The position numbers were made by a program, and so were the translations under genes. A stretch of 64,000 nucleotides of DNA from Macrococcus sp. DPC7161 (lineage in GTDB: Bacteria > Bacillota > Bacilli > Staphylococcales > Staphylococcaceae), in NCBI RefSeq assembly GCF_004117835.1, contig NZ_SDSC01000001.1, positions 372,001 to 436,000 on the forward strand. Reading direction: 5' to 3'. Under the pieces are notes generated by a model that saw only the letters and a list, made by a program, of their open reading frames with translations, did not search any database and had not been told where the DNA came from. This document shows, one piece after another, positions 16,805 to 24,756 of this stretch; the first letter of the stretch is position 1; the number at the start of each line of letters is the position of its first letter.

Positions 16805-17114
16805 TGTCAAATTACAATTGGGTATAACAGATGATAAGCAAGATGATTTATTGAATTTGATTATTGCTAACGTTGAAAAAGCAATGCTTTTAAAATTAAC
16901 GACAGTAACTTCTGTACCTACTGAACTATCATATATCACTGAAGAAGTTGCAATTGCACGTTATTATAGACGTGGTAGTGAGGGAATGAAATCTAAAACT
17001 GTTGAGGGGTTTAGTGTATCGTATGATGATGAATTTAATAAATATGCTGATGTGTTCGAACGTTATCAAGTAGGTAGTGATGATTTCACTGCTGGACAGG
17101 TAACGTTTTTTTAA
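16788..17114 (+). CDS. Head-tail connector protein (gp6/gp15-like)
   Basis: A 108-residue adaptor with the QLG-type start (MATLNNVKLQLGITDDKQDD) and helical body with IARYYRRGSEGM. It matches the HK97 gp6 / SPP1 gp15 adaptor family that binds the portal. The ATG at 16788 has AAGGTG upstream. The TTG at 16773 is too close to it. Confidence 0.85.
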   Translation: MATLNNVKLQLGITDDKQDDLLNLIIANVEKAMLLKLTTVTSVPTELSYITEEVAIARYYRRGSEGMKSKTVEGFSVSYDDEFNKYADVFERYQVGSDDFTAGQVTFF

Positions 17115-17416
17115 TGGACAAAGATAGAGTAAAGTTATTTAATTCAAAGAATTCATACGATCCTAAACTTAGCAAAACTGTAACTGTCTTTAATGAAATC
17201 GCTGATTATACTTGTTTAGTTACAAATTTATCAAATAAGCGTCAACTTGAAACGTTTGGCAATTTAACAAGTGCTGATATTGTTGTTAGGTTGTTAAACA
17301 AAGACATTAAGAATGCAACTCATTTAATAACTAACAATAAGCACTTCGTTATTTCAAAAACTTCTGTATACAGTAATGATACAGTCGTTTACGCAAAGGA
17401 AGTAGCATCTTGGTAA
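17114..17416 (+). CDS. Head closure / minor capsid protein (SPP1 gp16-like)
   Basis: A 100-residue beta-rich protein placed between the adaptor and the HK97 gp10-like gene, the slot of the head-closure (stopper) protein. The sequence shows no specific motif, so the call rests mostly on size and synteny. Start and stop overlap the neighbours (TAATGG; TTGGTAA). Confidence 0.7.
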   Translation: MDKDRVKLFNSKNSYDPKLSKTVTVFNEIADYTCLVTNLSNKRQLETFGNLTSADIVVRLLNKDIKNATHLITNNKHFVISKTSVYSNDTVVYAKEVASW

Positions 17417-17766
17417 ATTGGAAAGGCTTAAACAAGTTTAAAAGTGATTTAAAAAGACATAGCAGAAGATTAGATAAGAAAACAGATGATGCCATTCAAG
17501 ACATTGGTATTATGCTGAACGAAGAAATCACGACAAATGCAGTTTTTACAGGTGGTAGAACTGGTGTATACAGTACAGGTAATTTAAGAAGATTAATCAA
17601 TTATTCAAAATTAGGACAAGCAAAAGCGTCTGTAGTTTCATCGGCTCATTATTCTGGCTATGTTGAAAAAGGTACAAGATTTATGGATGCACAGCCATTC
17701 TTTTTCAATACGATTGAATCACAAGCTGCAACAATATTAGATATTTTAGAAAGAAAATTGAGGTGA
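17410..17766 (+). CDS. HK97 gp10-like tail-completion protein
   Basis: A 118-residue protein starting with TTG at 17410 inside the end of the preceding gene. The pattern VFTGGRTGVYSTGNLRRLIN and the segment AHYSGYVEKGTRFMDAQPFF match the HK97 gp10 / neck protein family that joins head and tail. The call is supported by synteny. Confidence 0.85.
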   Translation: MVNWKGLNKFKSDLKRHSRRLDKKTDDAIQDIGIMLNEEITTNAVFTGGRTGVYSTGNLRRLINYSKLGQAKASVVSSAHYSGYVEKGTRFMDAQPFFFNTIESQAATILDILERKLR

Positions 17767-17770
17767 TTAA

Positions 17771-18154
17771 ATGAAGTCACCAAGACAACAAATTTATGAC
17801 TTAGTATTTTCACGGTTAATTGAATTGGGTTTTACAGTCTATGATAAGTTGCCAGCAGAACAAGTACCATATCCTTTTATAGTGATAAAACAGGGTGAAT
17901 CAGATTATCAAAATAGGCACAAATTTAATAGAGAGATGGGCATTTCTTTAGTGGTTGATACTTGGTATCTATCAGATGAAAGGGGCGCTCACGATGAAGC
18001 TATGACTCGTATAGAGCATAGCTTTTTTGATTTCTTTTTATTAGATGGATATTCGGTTAAATTACGTGAAATACGAACGTCTGAATTAGTTGATAGAACT
18101 ACAAATGATGAATTGCTACATGGAACTATAAAAGTTTCGTATACAGTAAATTAA
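17771..18154 (+). CDS. Tail terminator protein (DUF3168)
   Basis: A 127-residue protein with YDKLPAEQVPYPFIVI near the N-terminus and LREIRTSELVD later, as in DUF3168 / gp17-like tail terminators that cap the tail tube. It lies directly before the major tail protein. GAGGTGATT overlaps the previous stop. Confidence 0.82.
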   Translation: MKSPRQQIYDLVFSRLIELGFTVYDKLPAEQVPYPFIVIKQGESDYQNRHKFNREMGISLVVDTWYLSDERGAHDEAMTRIEHSFFDFFLLDGYSVKLREIRTSELVDRTTNDELLHGTIKVSYTVN

Positions 18155-18169
18155 AAGGAGTGTAATTAT

Positions 18170-18724
18170 ATGAATCAAATCGCTGAAGGTGTTTCTAAGG
18201 TACTTTACTTTAGAAAATTGGGAGAAACAACAGCTGCAACATTAGTTTTACAAACAGAGCATTCTAAATCATATAAACGTGATCGTGAAGCTGTAGTTAC
18301 AAAAGCCGGTCGAGTATTTAGAGCAGCGCAATTAGAAGATGAAATTTCTATCAGTGCATTACAATCAACTTCTGATGATGCATATAAAATGATTGATAAC
18401 TCAATTGTTGACGGTTATGCATTAGAATGTTGGGAAGTTGACTTGTCTAAAAAGAAACCAGATAGTACAAATCAATTCCAAGCCGAATATCGTCAAGGTT
18501 GGATGACGGAATGGGAATCAACTTCACCAGCTGAAGATGACCCAACTGTAGAAGGTACATACGTAACATTTGGTAAACGTCAAGAAGGTTTTGCTACTGT
18601 CCCAGAAGCAGACTTAAATAAAAATGGTATCTTAGGTTACGTATTCCATGACATGATTGCATCTGACGTACCTGATGATGGTTTAGCTGATTTAGCAGCA
18701 CAACCATCGTCGCCAGTAGCATAA
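18170..18724 (+). CDS. Major tail protein
   Basis: A 184-residue tube protein of the TP901-1/phi13 major tail type. Features include the SKSYKRDREAVVTKAGRVFR loop, ISISALQSTSDDAYKMIDNS and a beta-rich body. It ends with an Ala/Pro/Ser-rich tail. AAAGGAGTG precedes the start, and a compact terminator-like hairpin follows. Confidence 0.9.
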   Translation: MNQIAEGVSKVLYFRKLGETTAATLVLQTEHSKSYKRDREAVVTKAGRVFRAAQLEDEISISALQSTSDDAYKMIDNSIVDGYALECWEVDLSKKKPDSTNQFQAEYRQGWMTEWESTSPAEDDPTVEGTYVTFGKRQEGFATVPEADLNKNGILGYVFHDMIASDVPDDGLADLAAQPSSPVA

Positions 18725-18729
18725 TTAAC

Positions 18730-18752
18730 GAGGGGGAAACCCCTCTATTTTT
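18730..18752 (+). terminator. GC-rich hairpin after the major tail gene
   Basis: GAGGGG-GAAA-CCCCTC (GNRA tetraloop) followed by TATTTTTATA. In phages such partial terminators after the major tail protein lower expression of downstream tail genes or protect the mRNA 3' end. Confidence 0.75.
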
Positions 18753-18785
18753 ATATTTAAAATAATTTAAAAAGGTGGAATTTCA

Positions 18786-19214
18786 ATGTTAACTATTAAT
18801 ACAAATAAAGGTCAATTAGAATTAAAATTTGGTTTAGGTGAGTTAAATGCTGTAGATAAAGCATTAGGTTTAGAAGTTGAAAAGATTAATTTAGGTGAAG
18901 GTTTTGAAATGTTAGTACCTAAATTAAAAACAGCTAACGTATTAGCTATTGCTAAAATTATTCCAGCATTAACATTAGGTCAAAAAGCACGTCCAAAAAC
19001 TGATGAAGAAACTTTAGAAGTATTGAAATCAGTCAAAGAACAATATGGTACATTCAATAACTTCTGTGATGCTGTACTTGAAGAAATGAAGAATCATTTT
19101 TTGACCCAAGACCTAGTAGCAGACGTAGAAACAGTGACGGAAGTGACACCGACGGAACAACCTCAACCAGTACAAGTAGTACAACCAGTGGAACAACCTC
19201 AGACGACAATTTAA
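18786..19214 (+). CDS. Tail assembly chaperone, gpG-like
   Basis: A 142-residue protein. Residues 1-105 are the conserved chaperone fold (GLGELNAVDKALGLEVEKIN ... KEQYGTFNNFCDAVLEEMKN). The last 37 residues are a Val/Thr/Pro/Gln-rich tail. It carries the slippery site T TTT TTG at codons 105-106 that would redirect some ribosomes into the -1 frame, giving a gpGT fusion. The chaperones coat the tape measure protein before tube assembly. Confidence 0.85.
   Translation: MLTINTNKGQLELKFGLGELNAVDKALGLEVEKINLGEGFEMLVPKLKTANVLAIAKIIPALTLGQKARPKTDEETLEVLKSVKEQYGTFNNFCDAVLEEMKNHFLTQDLVADVETVTEVTPTEQPQPVQVVQPVEQPQTTI
19097..19103 (+). promoter_or_regulatory. Programmed -1 frameshift site in tail chaperone gene
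   Basis: The zero-frame codons CAT TTT TTG form the heptamer T TTT TTG. The -1 frame is open from 19082 to the stop at 19582, with no stop in between. Slippage would make a protein of about 265 residues (106 from gpG, 159 from the -1 frame). The newly read linker is Ser/Thr/Gly/Asp-rich. G/GT frameshifting is known in lambda and most siphoviruses. Confidence 0.8.
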
Positions 19215-19249
19215 ATAAACTGACTTATTGGGATGTTGTAATTAAGTCA

Positions 19250-19582
19250 ATGGCGAGATTCGGTAAGAAGTCAATTGATGAAGTAAATCAAATGACACTT
19301 ACCGAATTTTATTGTTTATGTCACGCAAAAAACGAAAGTGATTTATACGATGAGTATAAAATGCATAAAATGGCTTATTTACAAAGAGAAGTCGAAGCAC
19401 AGAAAGAAAAAGGTGCAGGGAAAAATAAACGTTATGAGTATGTTTATAAATCGTTTAAAGACTTCTTTGATTATGAAAAAGCTGAAAGAGATTTAAAAGA
19501 ATTTGAAGAAGAAATAACTGAAAATAAAGTGACTCGTAAAAATGTCACTGAAATGCTTGCTAAACGAAATAAAAAAGATTAG
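19250..19582 (+). CDS. Tail assembly chaperone T domain (made by frameshift as gpGT)
   Basis: Helical T part of the tail chaperone. As a stand-alone frame it would begin at the ATG at 19250, but no good ribosome site precedes it. The frame continues back through the 3' end of gpG to the slippery site at 19097-19103. It contains MTLTEFYCLCHAKNESDLYD and a charged C-terminus. It is best read as the second half of the gpGT fusion that binds the tape measure protein. Confidence 0.8.
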   Translation: MARFGKKSIDEVNQMTLTEFYCLCHAKNESDLYDEYKMHKMAYLQREVEAQKEKGAGKNKRYEYVYKSFKDFFDYEKAERDLKEFEEEITENKVTRKNVTEMLAKRNKKD

Positions 19583-19597
19583 AAAGGAGTGAAATGA

Positions 19598-22500
19598 ATG
19601 TCTGATATTAAAGACAGTTACACGCTGGAAGCATTGTTAACAGGTGATAACAGTAGATTACGAAAAGTAATAGATCAAGCTGTAGTGATGTTAGAGCGTT
19701 TAGAAAAACGTGATGCTGATGATATTAAAATTGACGGTGATGTAAAGCCATTACAAAAGAAAGTAGAAACAGCTAAACGTTTATCTGAACAGATTGATGG
19801 TTTAGATGCTGAAGTTGATTTTGACGCTGACAATAGCGAACTAAATCGAAAAGTAAAGATGGCAGAAGCATCAACTAAGTTGCTAGACGGTAAAAAAGCA
19901 CAAATTGAAATCATCGCTAAAAATACTGAAGCTATTGCGAAAATGAAGCAAGTACGTTTAACAGCTAAACAGTTATCTACTGAAAAACCTAAGATTGATG
20001 TTGATATGGATATTTCAGCAGCAACTTCACGTGCTGAAACGTTCAAACAAATCATTAAAAGTATTCCAAATAAAATTAAAGTACGTGCAGATGTCGATAC
20101 TAAAAAAGCGCAAGCAGAAGTAGAAGTCTTTAAAAAACGTATTGATTCAATCGATGATAAAATAAGGGTTTTACCTGCATTGTTCGCTGCTTTAAGTCCT
20201 GCAATTATTCCAATTGTATCTTCAATTGTTCCAGCCATTATGGCAATTGGTAATGCTATTGCTGTTGTAGGTGGTGGGGCTATTGGTTTAGCTGGTGCTT
20301 TTGGCATTGCTGGTGCTGGAGTTATGGCATTTGGTTTGATGACAACAAGCGCATTAAAGATGCTAAAAGATGGTTTGTTAGAGCAAACAAAAGAAGTTAA
20401 AAACTATCAAACTGCATTGAGTGGTTTAAAGAAATCTTGGGAAAATGTCATTAAATCTAACCAAAGTAAGATATTTAATACTTTAACCAATTCATTAAAG
20501 GCTACTAGAACGATATTGCAGCAGTTAACACCATTTATAAGTGGTGTTGCTAGTGGAATGGAAAAAGCATCTAAAAGCTTTGCTAAATGGACTAAAAACA
20601 GCCCAGTAGCTGAAAAGTTTTTCAACATGCTTAATACTACTGGTGTAAGTGTATTTGATGACATCGCTGTAGCTGCTGGTAAATTTGGTGATGGTGTAGT
20701 TAATATCTTTACTCAATTTGCACCATTATTTAAATTTATGTCTAATGGGCTTAAAAATATTGCATCTGATTTTCAAAATTGGAGTAATAAAGTAAGTACT
20801 GCTAAAGGCATTCAAGACTTCATTAACTATACTAAAAAGAATTTACCTGTAATCGGTAGAATCTTTGGTAATACGTTTTTAGGCTTATTCAATCTATTCA
20901 AAGCCTTTGGAAGTAACTCTCAAGTTTTATTTGGTGCGTTAGATAATTTAACAGCTAAGTTTAAAGAATGGTCTGATAGCGTTGGTAAATCTCAAGGCTT
21001 CAAAGACTTTGTTAAATACGCTATGGATAACGGTGGTAAAGTCGTTGACATCATCGGCAACCTAGCAGGTGTATTTGTTAATCTAGGTGTCGCATTAGCG
21101 CCATTAGGATCTACAGTTTTAAATGCATTGAAAGGTATTACAGACTTTGCAAATAAATTTTCTGAAGCACATCCACATATAACAGCATTCATAGGTGCTA
21201 TAGCTGCAATTGGTGGTGTAGTTGCTTTATTAGTTAAACCATTCTTACCAGTTATATCAATCATAGGTCAGACTATTGAAGCATTCGGTGGTTTTGAAGT
21301 AGTGAAAGACATGATGATTGGTGTAGGTGCTGTAATTGGTGATGCTATTGCTGCTATTTCTTTACCTGTTTTAGGTGTTATTGCTGCAATTGCGTTATTA
21401 ATCGGTGCTTTAGTTGGTTTATACAATTATCATCAAGGCTTTAGAGATGCAATCAATGCAGCTTGGGAAGCAATTAAAACATCTGTAATGACAGCAATAC
21501 AAGCAGTTAAAGATTTCGTTATGCAAACTTTTGAAGGGTTATTAACTTGGTGGCAACAAAACCAAGATTTATTCTTAACTACTTTTCAAAATGTGTGGAA
21601 TAACCTAAGTACTGTAGTAAGTGTTGCGTTAGCTGTATTAACACCAATAATTCAAGGTGCATGGGAAACAATCAAAGTAATTACTCAAGTGGCTTGGGAA
21701 TTCATTAAAGGCATAATTACAATTGCTATTGAAGTTATCAAAGGTGTCCTTGTTGCATTCTTCCAGTTATTGAATGGTGATTTTGCAGCAGCATGGGAAA
21801 CGGTGAAACAAACAGTATTTATTGTTTGGGAAACTATCAAGCAAACGATCATGAACGCTTTAACAATCATTACTGAATTTTTAGTAGCTTCATGGGAAAA
21901 CATCAAAACTATTATTACTACAGTAATGACTGCGATATGGACTGTTATCACAACTATTTGGACTACGATTTGGACAACAATCACAACGTTACTTCAAAGT
22001 ATTGTTGATGGTGTAGTTAATGGCTTTAATACTATGTGGACTACTATCACAAGTATTATGCAAAGCATTTGGGATGCTATTGTAAATGCATGGAATAGCA
22101 TAGTTAATACAATCAGTAATGCAATTAATTCAGCGATCAATTTTGTTTCAAACGGATTTAACCAAATGTTAAGTACTGTAACTTCAATTATGCAAAGTAT
22201 TTGGAACGCAGTAGTTAATGCATGGAACAATATTGTGAATGCTATTAATAATGGTATTAATCAAGCTGTTAACTTTGTAAGAAATGGCTTCTCTCAAATG
22301 ATTAGCGCAGTTGTAAACTTTGCAAGTCAATTAGTAAGTAACATTACTAGTGCAATGAGTAGATTTACAAGCGCAGTACGTGATGGTGCAAGCCAAGCGT
22401 TAAGTGCTATAAAAAATGGTGTATCTCAAATGATTAGTGCTGTTCGCAATGGCGCAGGTGATATGGCTAGTGCTGGTGTTGACTTCGTTCGTGGTTTTGT

Positions 22501-23917
22501 TAGAGGGATTGAAGGACAAATAAAAAATGCAGCAGATGCAGCAGCAAGAATGGCACAAAGCGCAGTAGCAGCAGCTAAGAAATTTTTACACATTGCATCA
22601 CCATCTAAATTGATGAAAAAAATCGGTGCTTGGACTTCTGAAGGTTTTGCTATTGGTATCATGAAAAAAGTACCTCAAGTTATTAGCGCATCAAAAGAAA
22701 TGGCTTCAAAAGCAACTCAAGCTATTACTAAGATGAAAACAGGTTCGTATGACAAAGCTAAAACAGCAAGTAAAGCATTCTATGATGTACTTACTAAGCA
22801 ATCTAAAAATGCATCTACTAAGTTAGCATCTAACAATAAAAAGATTGCAGCAATTCAACAAAAACTAAAAGGGAAGTTGTGGAATAAAACAAGAGCGAAC
22901 CTTAATAAACAGTTAGTTGCTTTAATGAAAGAGAATAAAGCGTTTAGTTATCAAAAGAAAGCTATTGAAAGCCTAAAAAAATCTACTAAGAAATCTACAC
23001 AACAGTTAGCAAACATTGCTAAAAAACGTGAAAGTGTAGCAGATAAATTAAAAAAGGCACAAGATAAGTTAAAAGCAATTAAAGGTGAACGTGATAAGTT
23101 TAAGGAATCAATAAAAGACAATTTAACTAATTACGGTGCTGTTTCAAGCTCGGACGCTTCAACTTCTCAAGGTTTAATTGCAGATTTAAATGAGCGATAC
23201 AAAGCAGTAAAAGAGTATGCAAATAATATTAATAAATTGAAGAAAAAAGGTGTTCATGCTGACATTATTCGTGACTTATTAGAAGCTGGTATATCTGGTG
23301 GATCTAAACAAGCGAGTATATTAGCAAATGCAAATAGTGACACTATACAACAAGTTAACTACTTACAAAAACAAATTAGTGGTGTAGCTAGTGGTTTAGC
23401 AACAAAACAGGCAAAAGAATTTTATGGTGTTGGTATTAACGCAGCACAAGGCTTAGTTGATGGACTTAAAAAGCAAGATAAAGCATTAGTAGCAGCTGCA
23501 ACAAGAATTGCGAATACAATAACTAATACAGTTAAAAAGAAACTTGGAATACACTCACCATCACGAGTATTTATGGGCTTAGGTGGTCATACAGTTGGTG
23601 GATATATTGAAGGTATTTTAAGAAACAAAAACGCTGCACTTAGAACGATGTCTAATCTAGCTACTAAAGTAAGTAATGCTTTTTCTCCTCAATTTACAAA
23701 TGCAGTACCAAATTTAACAAGCAATTTAAATAAAGCAACGTCAAATATTGCATCCAAAGTTAACGCTGACGTTGTTAATACAGTACGTAATGAGCCTGTT
23801 GGTGTTACTTTAAATGCTAATTTATCTTTAGGTAATAGAGATTACAATGCATTTGTTGGTGATATTACGGATAATCAAAACGCTACTGTAAGATTACGTG
23901 AAGTATATGATGTATAA
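19598..23917 (+). CDS. Tail tape measure protein
   Basis: A 1439-residue protein whose length sets tail length. Layout: N-terminal coiled coil (about 1-190), hydrophobic segments with Gly/Ala-rich membrane-like helices (about 190-250 and 520-620), and a middle region of Trp-containing repeats (about 760-900, WTTITxIMQSIWDAIVNAW-like units). Two HIASPSKLM / HSPSRVFMGLGGHTVGGYIEG motifs near 1008 and 1318 are typical of tape measures. A Lys-rich coiled coil separates them. No lytic transglycosylase or peptidase domain is evident by eye. AGAAAGGAGTG precedes the start. Confidence 0.95.
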   Translation: MSDIKDSYTLEALLTGDNSRLRKVIDQAVVMLERLEKRDADDIKIDGDVKPLQKKVETAKRLSEQIDGLDAEVDFDADNSELNRKVKMAEASTKLLDGKKAQIEIIAKNTEAIAKMKQVRLTAKQLSTEKPKIDVDMDISAATSRAETFKQIIKSIPNKIKVRADVDTKKAQAEVEVFKKRIDSIDDKIRVLPALFAALSPAIIPIVSSIVPAIMAIGNAIAVVGGGAIGLAGAFGIAGAGVMAFGLMTTSALKMLKDGLLEQTKEVKNYQTALSGLKKSWENVIKSNQSKIFNTLTNSLKATRTILQQLTPFISGVASGMEKASKSFAKWTKNSPVAEKFFNMLNTTGVSVFDDIAVAAGKFGDGVVNIFTQFAPLFKFMSNGLKNIASDFQNWSNKVSTAKGIQDFINYTKKNLPVIGRIFGNTFLGLFNLFKAFGSNSQVLFGALDNLTAKFKEWSDSVGKSQGFKDFVKYAMDNGGKVVDIIGNLAGVFVNLGVALAPLGSTVLNALKGITDFANKFSEAHPHITAFIGAIAAIGGVVALLVKPFLPVISIIGQTIEAFGGFEVVKDMMIGVGAVIGDAIAAISLPVLGVIAAIALLIGALVGLYNYHQGFRDAINAAWEAIKTSVMTAIQAVKDFVMQTFEGLLTWWQQNQDLFLTTFQNVWNNLSTVVSVALAVLTPIIQGAWETIKVITQVAWEFIKGIITIAIEVIKGVLVAFFQLLNGDFAAAWETVKQTVFIVWETIKQTIMNALTIITEFLVASWENIKTIITTVMTAIWTVITTIWTTIWTTITTLLQSIVDGVVNGFNTMWTTITSIMQSIWDAIVNAWNSIVNTISNAINSAINFVSNGFNQMLSTVTSIMQSIWNAVVNAWNNIVNAINNGINQAVNFVRNGFSQMISAVVNFASQLVSNITSAMSRFTSAVRDGASQALSAIKNGVSQMISAVRNGAGDMASAGVDFVRGFVRGIEGQIKNAADAAARMAQSAVAAAKKFLHIASPSKLMKKIGAWTSEGFAIGIMKKVPQVISASKEMASKATQAITKMKTGSYDKAKTASKAFYDVLTKQSKNASTKLASNNKKIAAIQQKLKGKLWNKTRANLNKQLVALMKENKAFSYQKKAIESLKKSTKKSTQQLANIAKKRESVADKLKKAQDKLKAIKGERDKFKESIKDNLTNYGAVSSSDASTSQGLIADLNERYKAVKEYANNINKLKKKGVHADIIRDLLEAGISGGSKQASILANANSDTIQQVNYLQKQISGVASGLATKQAKEFYGVGINAAQGLVDGLKKQDKALVAAATRIANTITNTVKKKLGIHSPSRVFMGLGGHTVGGYIEGILRNKNAALRTMSNLATKVSNAFSPQFTNAVPNLTSNLNKATSNIASKVNADVVNTVRNEPVGVTLNANLSLGNRDYNAFVGDITDNQNATVRLREVYDV

Positions 23918-23940
23918 ATTTATTATTGGAGGTGTTCATT

Positions 23941-24756
23941 ATGAGTTATAACTTTGTAGATATGAATCAAGTTGCAGCGACTGTAACACAAACAAGCGTC
24001 AATCAGCTTATTTATAACGGGGTTAATATCGATACAACTTTTACGGATGCGAGTTGTACGGTTATGACTCTTAATGTCACTGGTAGAGGTACAGTTGATT
24101 ACAATGTTAATACAGTTAGCCCAGACTTTTTAGATGGTGAATTGTTTCAAGACATGAATCTTAAAGCTAGATCGCTACAAGTTGAAATATTAATTAGTGC
24201 TAAAGATAACACTACATTAAGACGTAAGTACGAATTGATAAATAAATTGTTCAGGCAAAATTCAGTAGTACCAATCCAATTCAGTGATGAAATGAATAGA
24301 GTATATTTTGGGGTATATACATCGAGTGATAACCCCAAAGAAGACTCTAACGAACAGGTATTTACTATTGATATATTTTGTCCTAAACCGTTTAAGTACA
24401 CACCAGAAAGAACTATAAATTATTCAAATTCAGCTGTATTAAGTTTAGAAAGCGATTTTGAAGCTAAACCATATTTAGAGATTAGTTATAATGGCGCATC
24501 AACAACGTTAGATATAATTAATACAACAACGCAAAAAGGAATTAAATTAAGTGGTTTAAATCCAAGTGTTGAACAGTTATATAAGATTGATTTAGAAAAT
24601 AACTCAATATTAAAATCTTCTATTAACTTGGACGGTATGCCAAACTTAGTTATTACGTCTGATTGGGAAGAATTTTCTATTAAAACTGGTGATCAAATAG
24701 TTGTTACACCTGCACCAGCATCAATCACTTTAAAATATAGAGGGGTGTTCTTATGA
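23941..24756 (+). CDS. Distal tail protein (Dit)
   Basis: A 271-residue protein that forms the hub between tube and tip. The N-terminal strand region and YELINKLFRQNSVVPIQFSD with FGVYTSSDNPKEDSNEQVFT fit the Sipho_tail / Dit fold, followed by a small C-terminal galectin-like beta domain. The ATG at 23941 follows GGAGGTGTTCATT. An upstream TTG is within the ribosome site itself. It overlaps the tip gene by 4 bases. Confidence 0.85.
   Translation: MSYNFVDMNQVAATVTQTSVNQLIYNGVNIDTTFTDASCTVMTLNVTGRGTVDYNVNTVSPDFLDGELFQDMNLKARSLQVEILISAKDNTTLRRKYELINKLFRQNSVVPIQFSDEMNRVYFGVYTSSDNPKEDSNEQVFTIDIFCPKPFKYTPERTINYSNSAVLSLESDFEAKPYLEISYNGASTTLDIINTTTQKGIKLSGLNPSVEQLYKIDLENNSILKSSINLDGMPNLVITSDWEEFSIKTGDQIVVTPAPASITLKYRGVFL

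Noticed and set aside
19675-20307. Minus-strand open frame of 210 codons inside the tape measure gene
   Set aside because: It is a shadow of the biased codon use in the coding strand, with no ribosome site or recognisable domain.
21900-22300. Direct repeats in the tape measure gene as a possible repeat array or CRISPR
   Set aside because: They are in-frame degenerate protein repeats (Trp-containing helices) without regular spacers.
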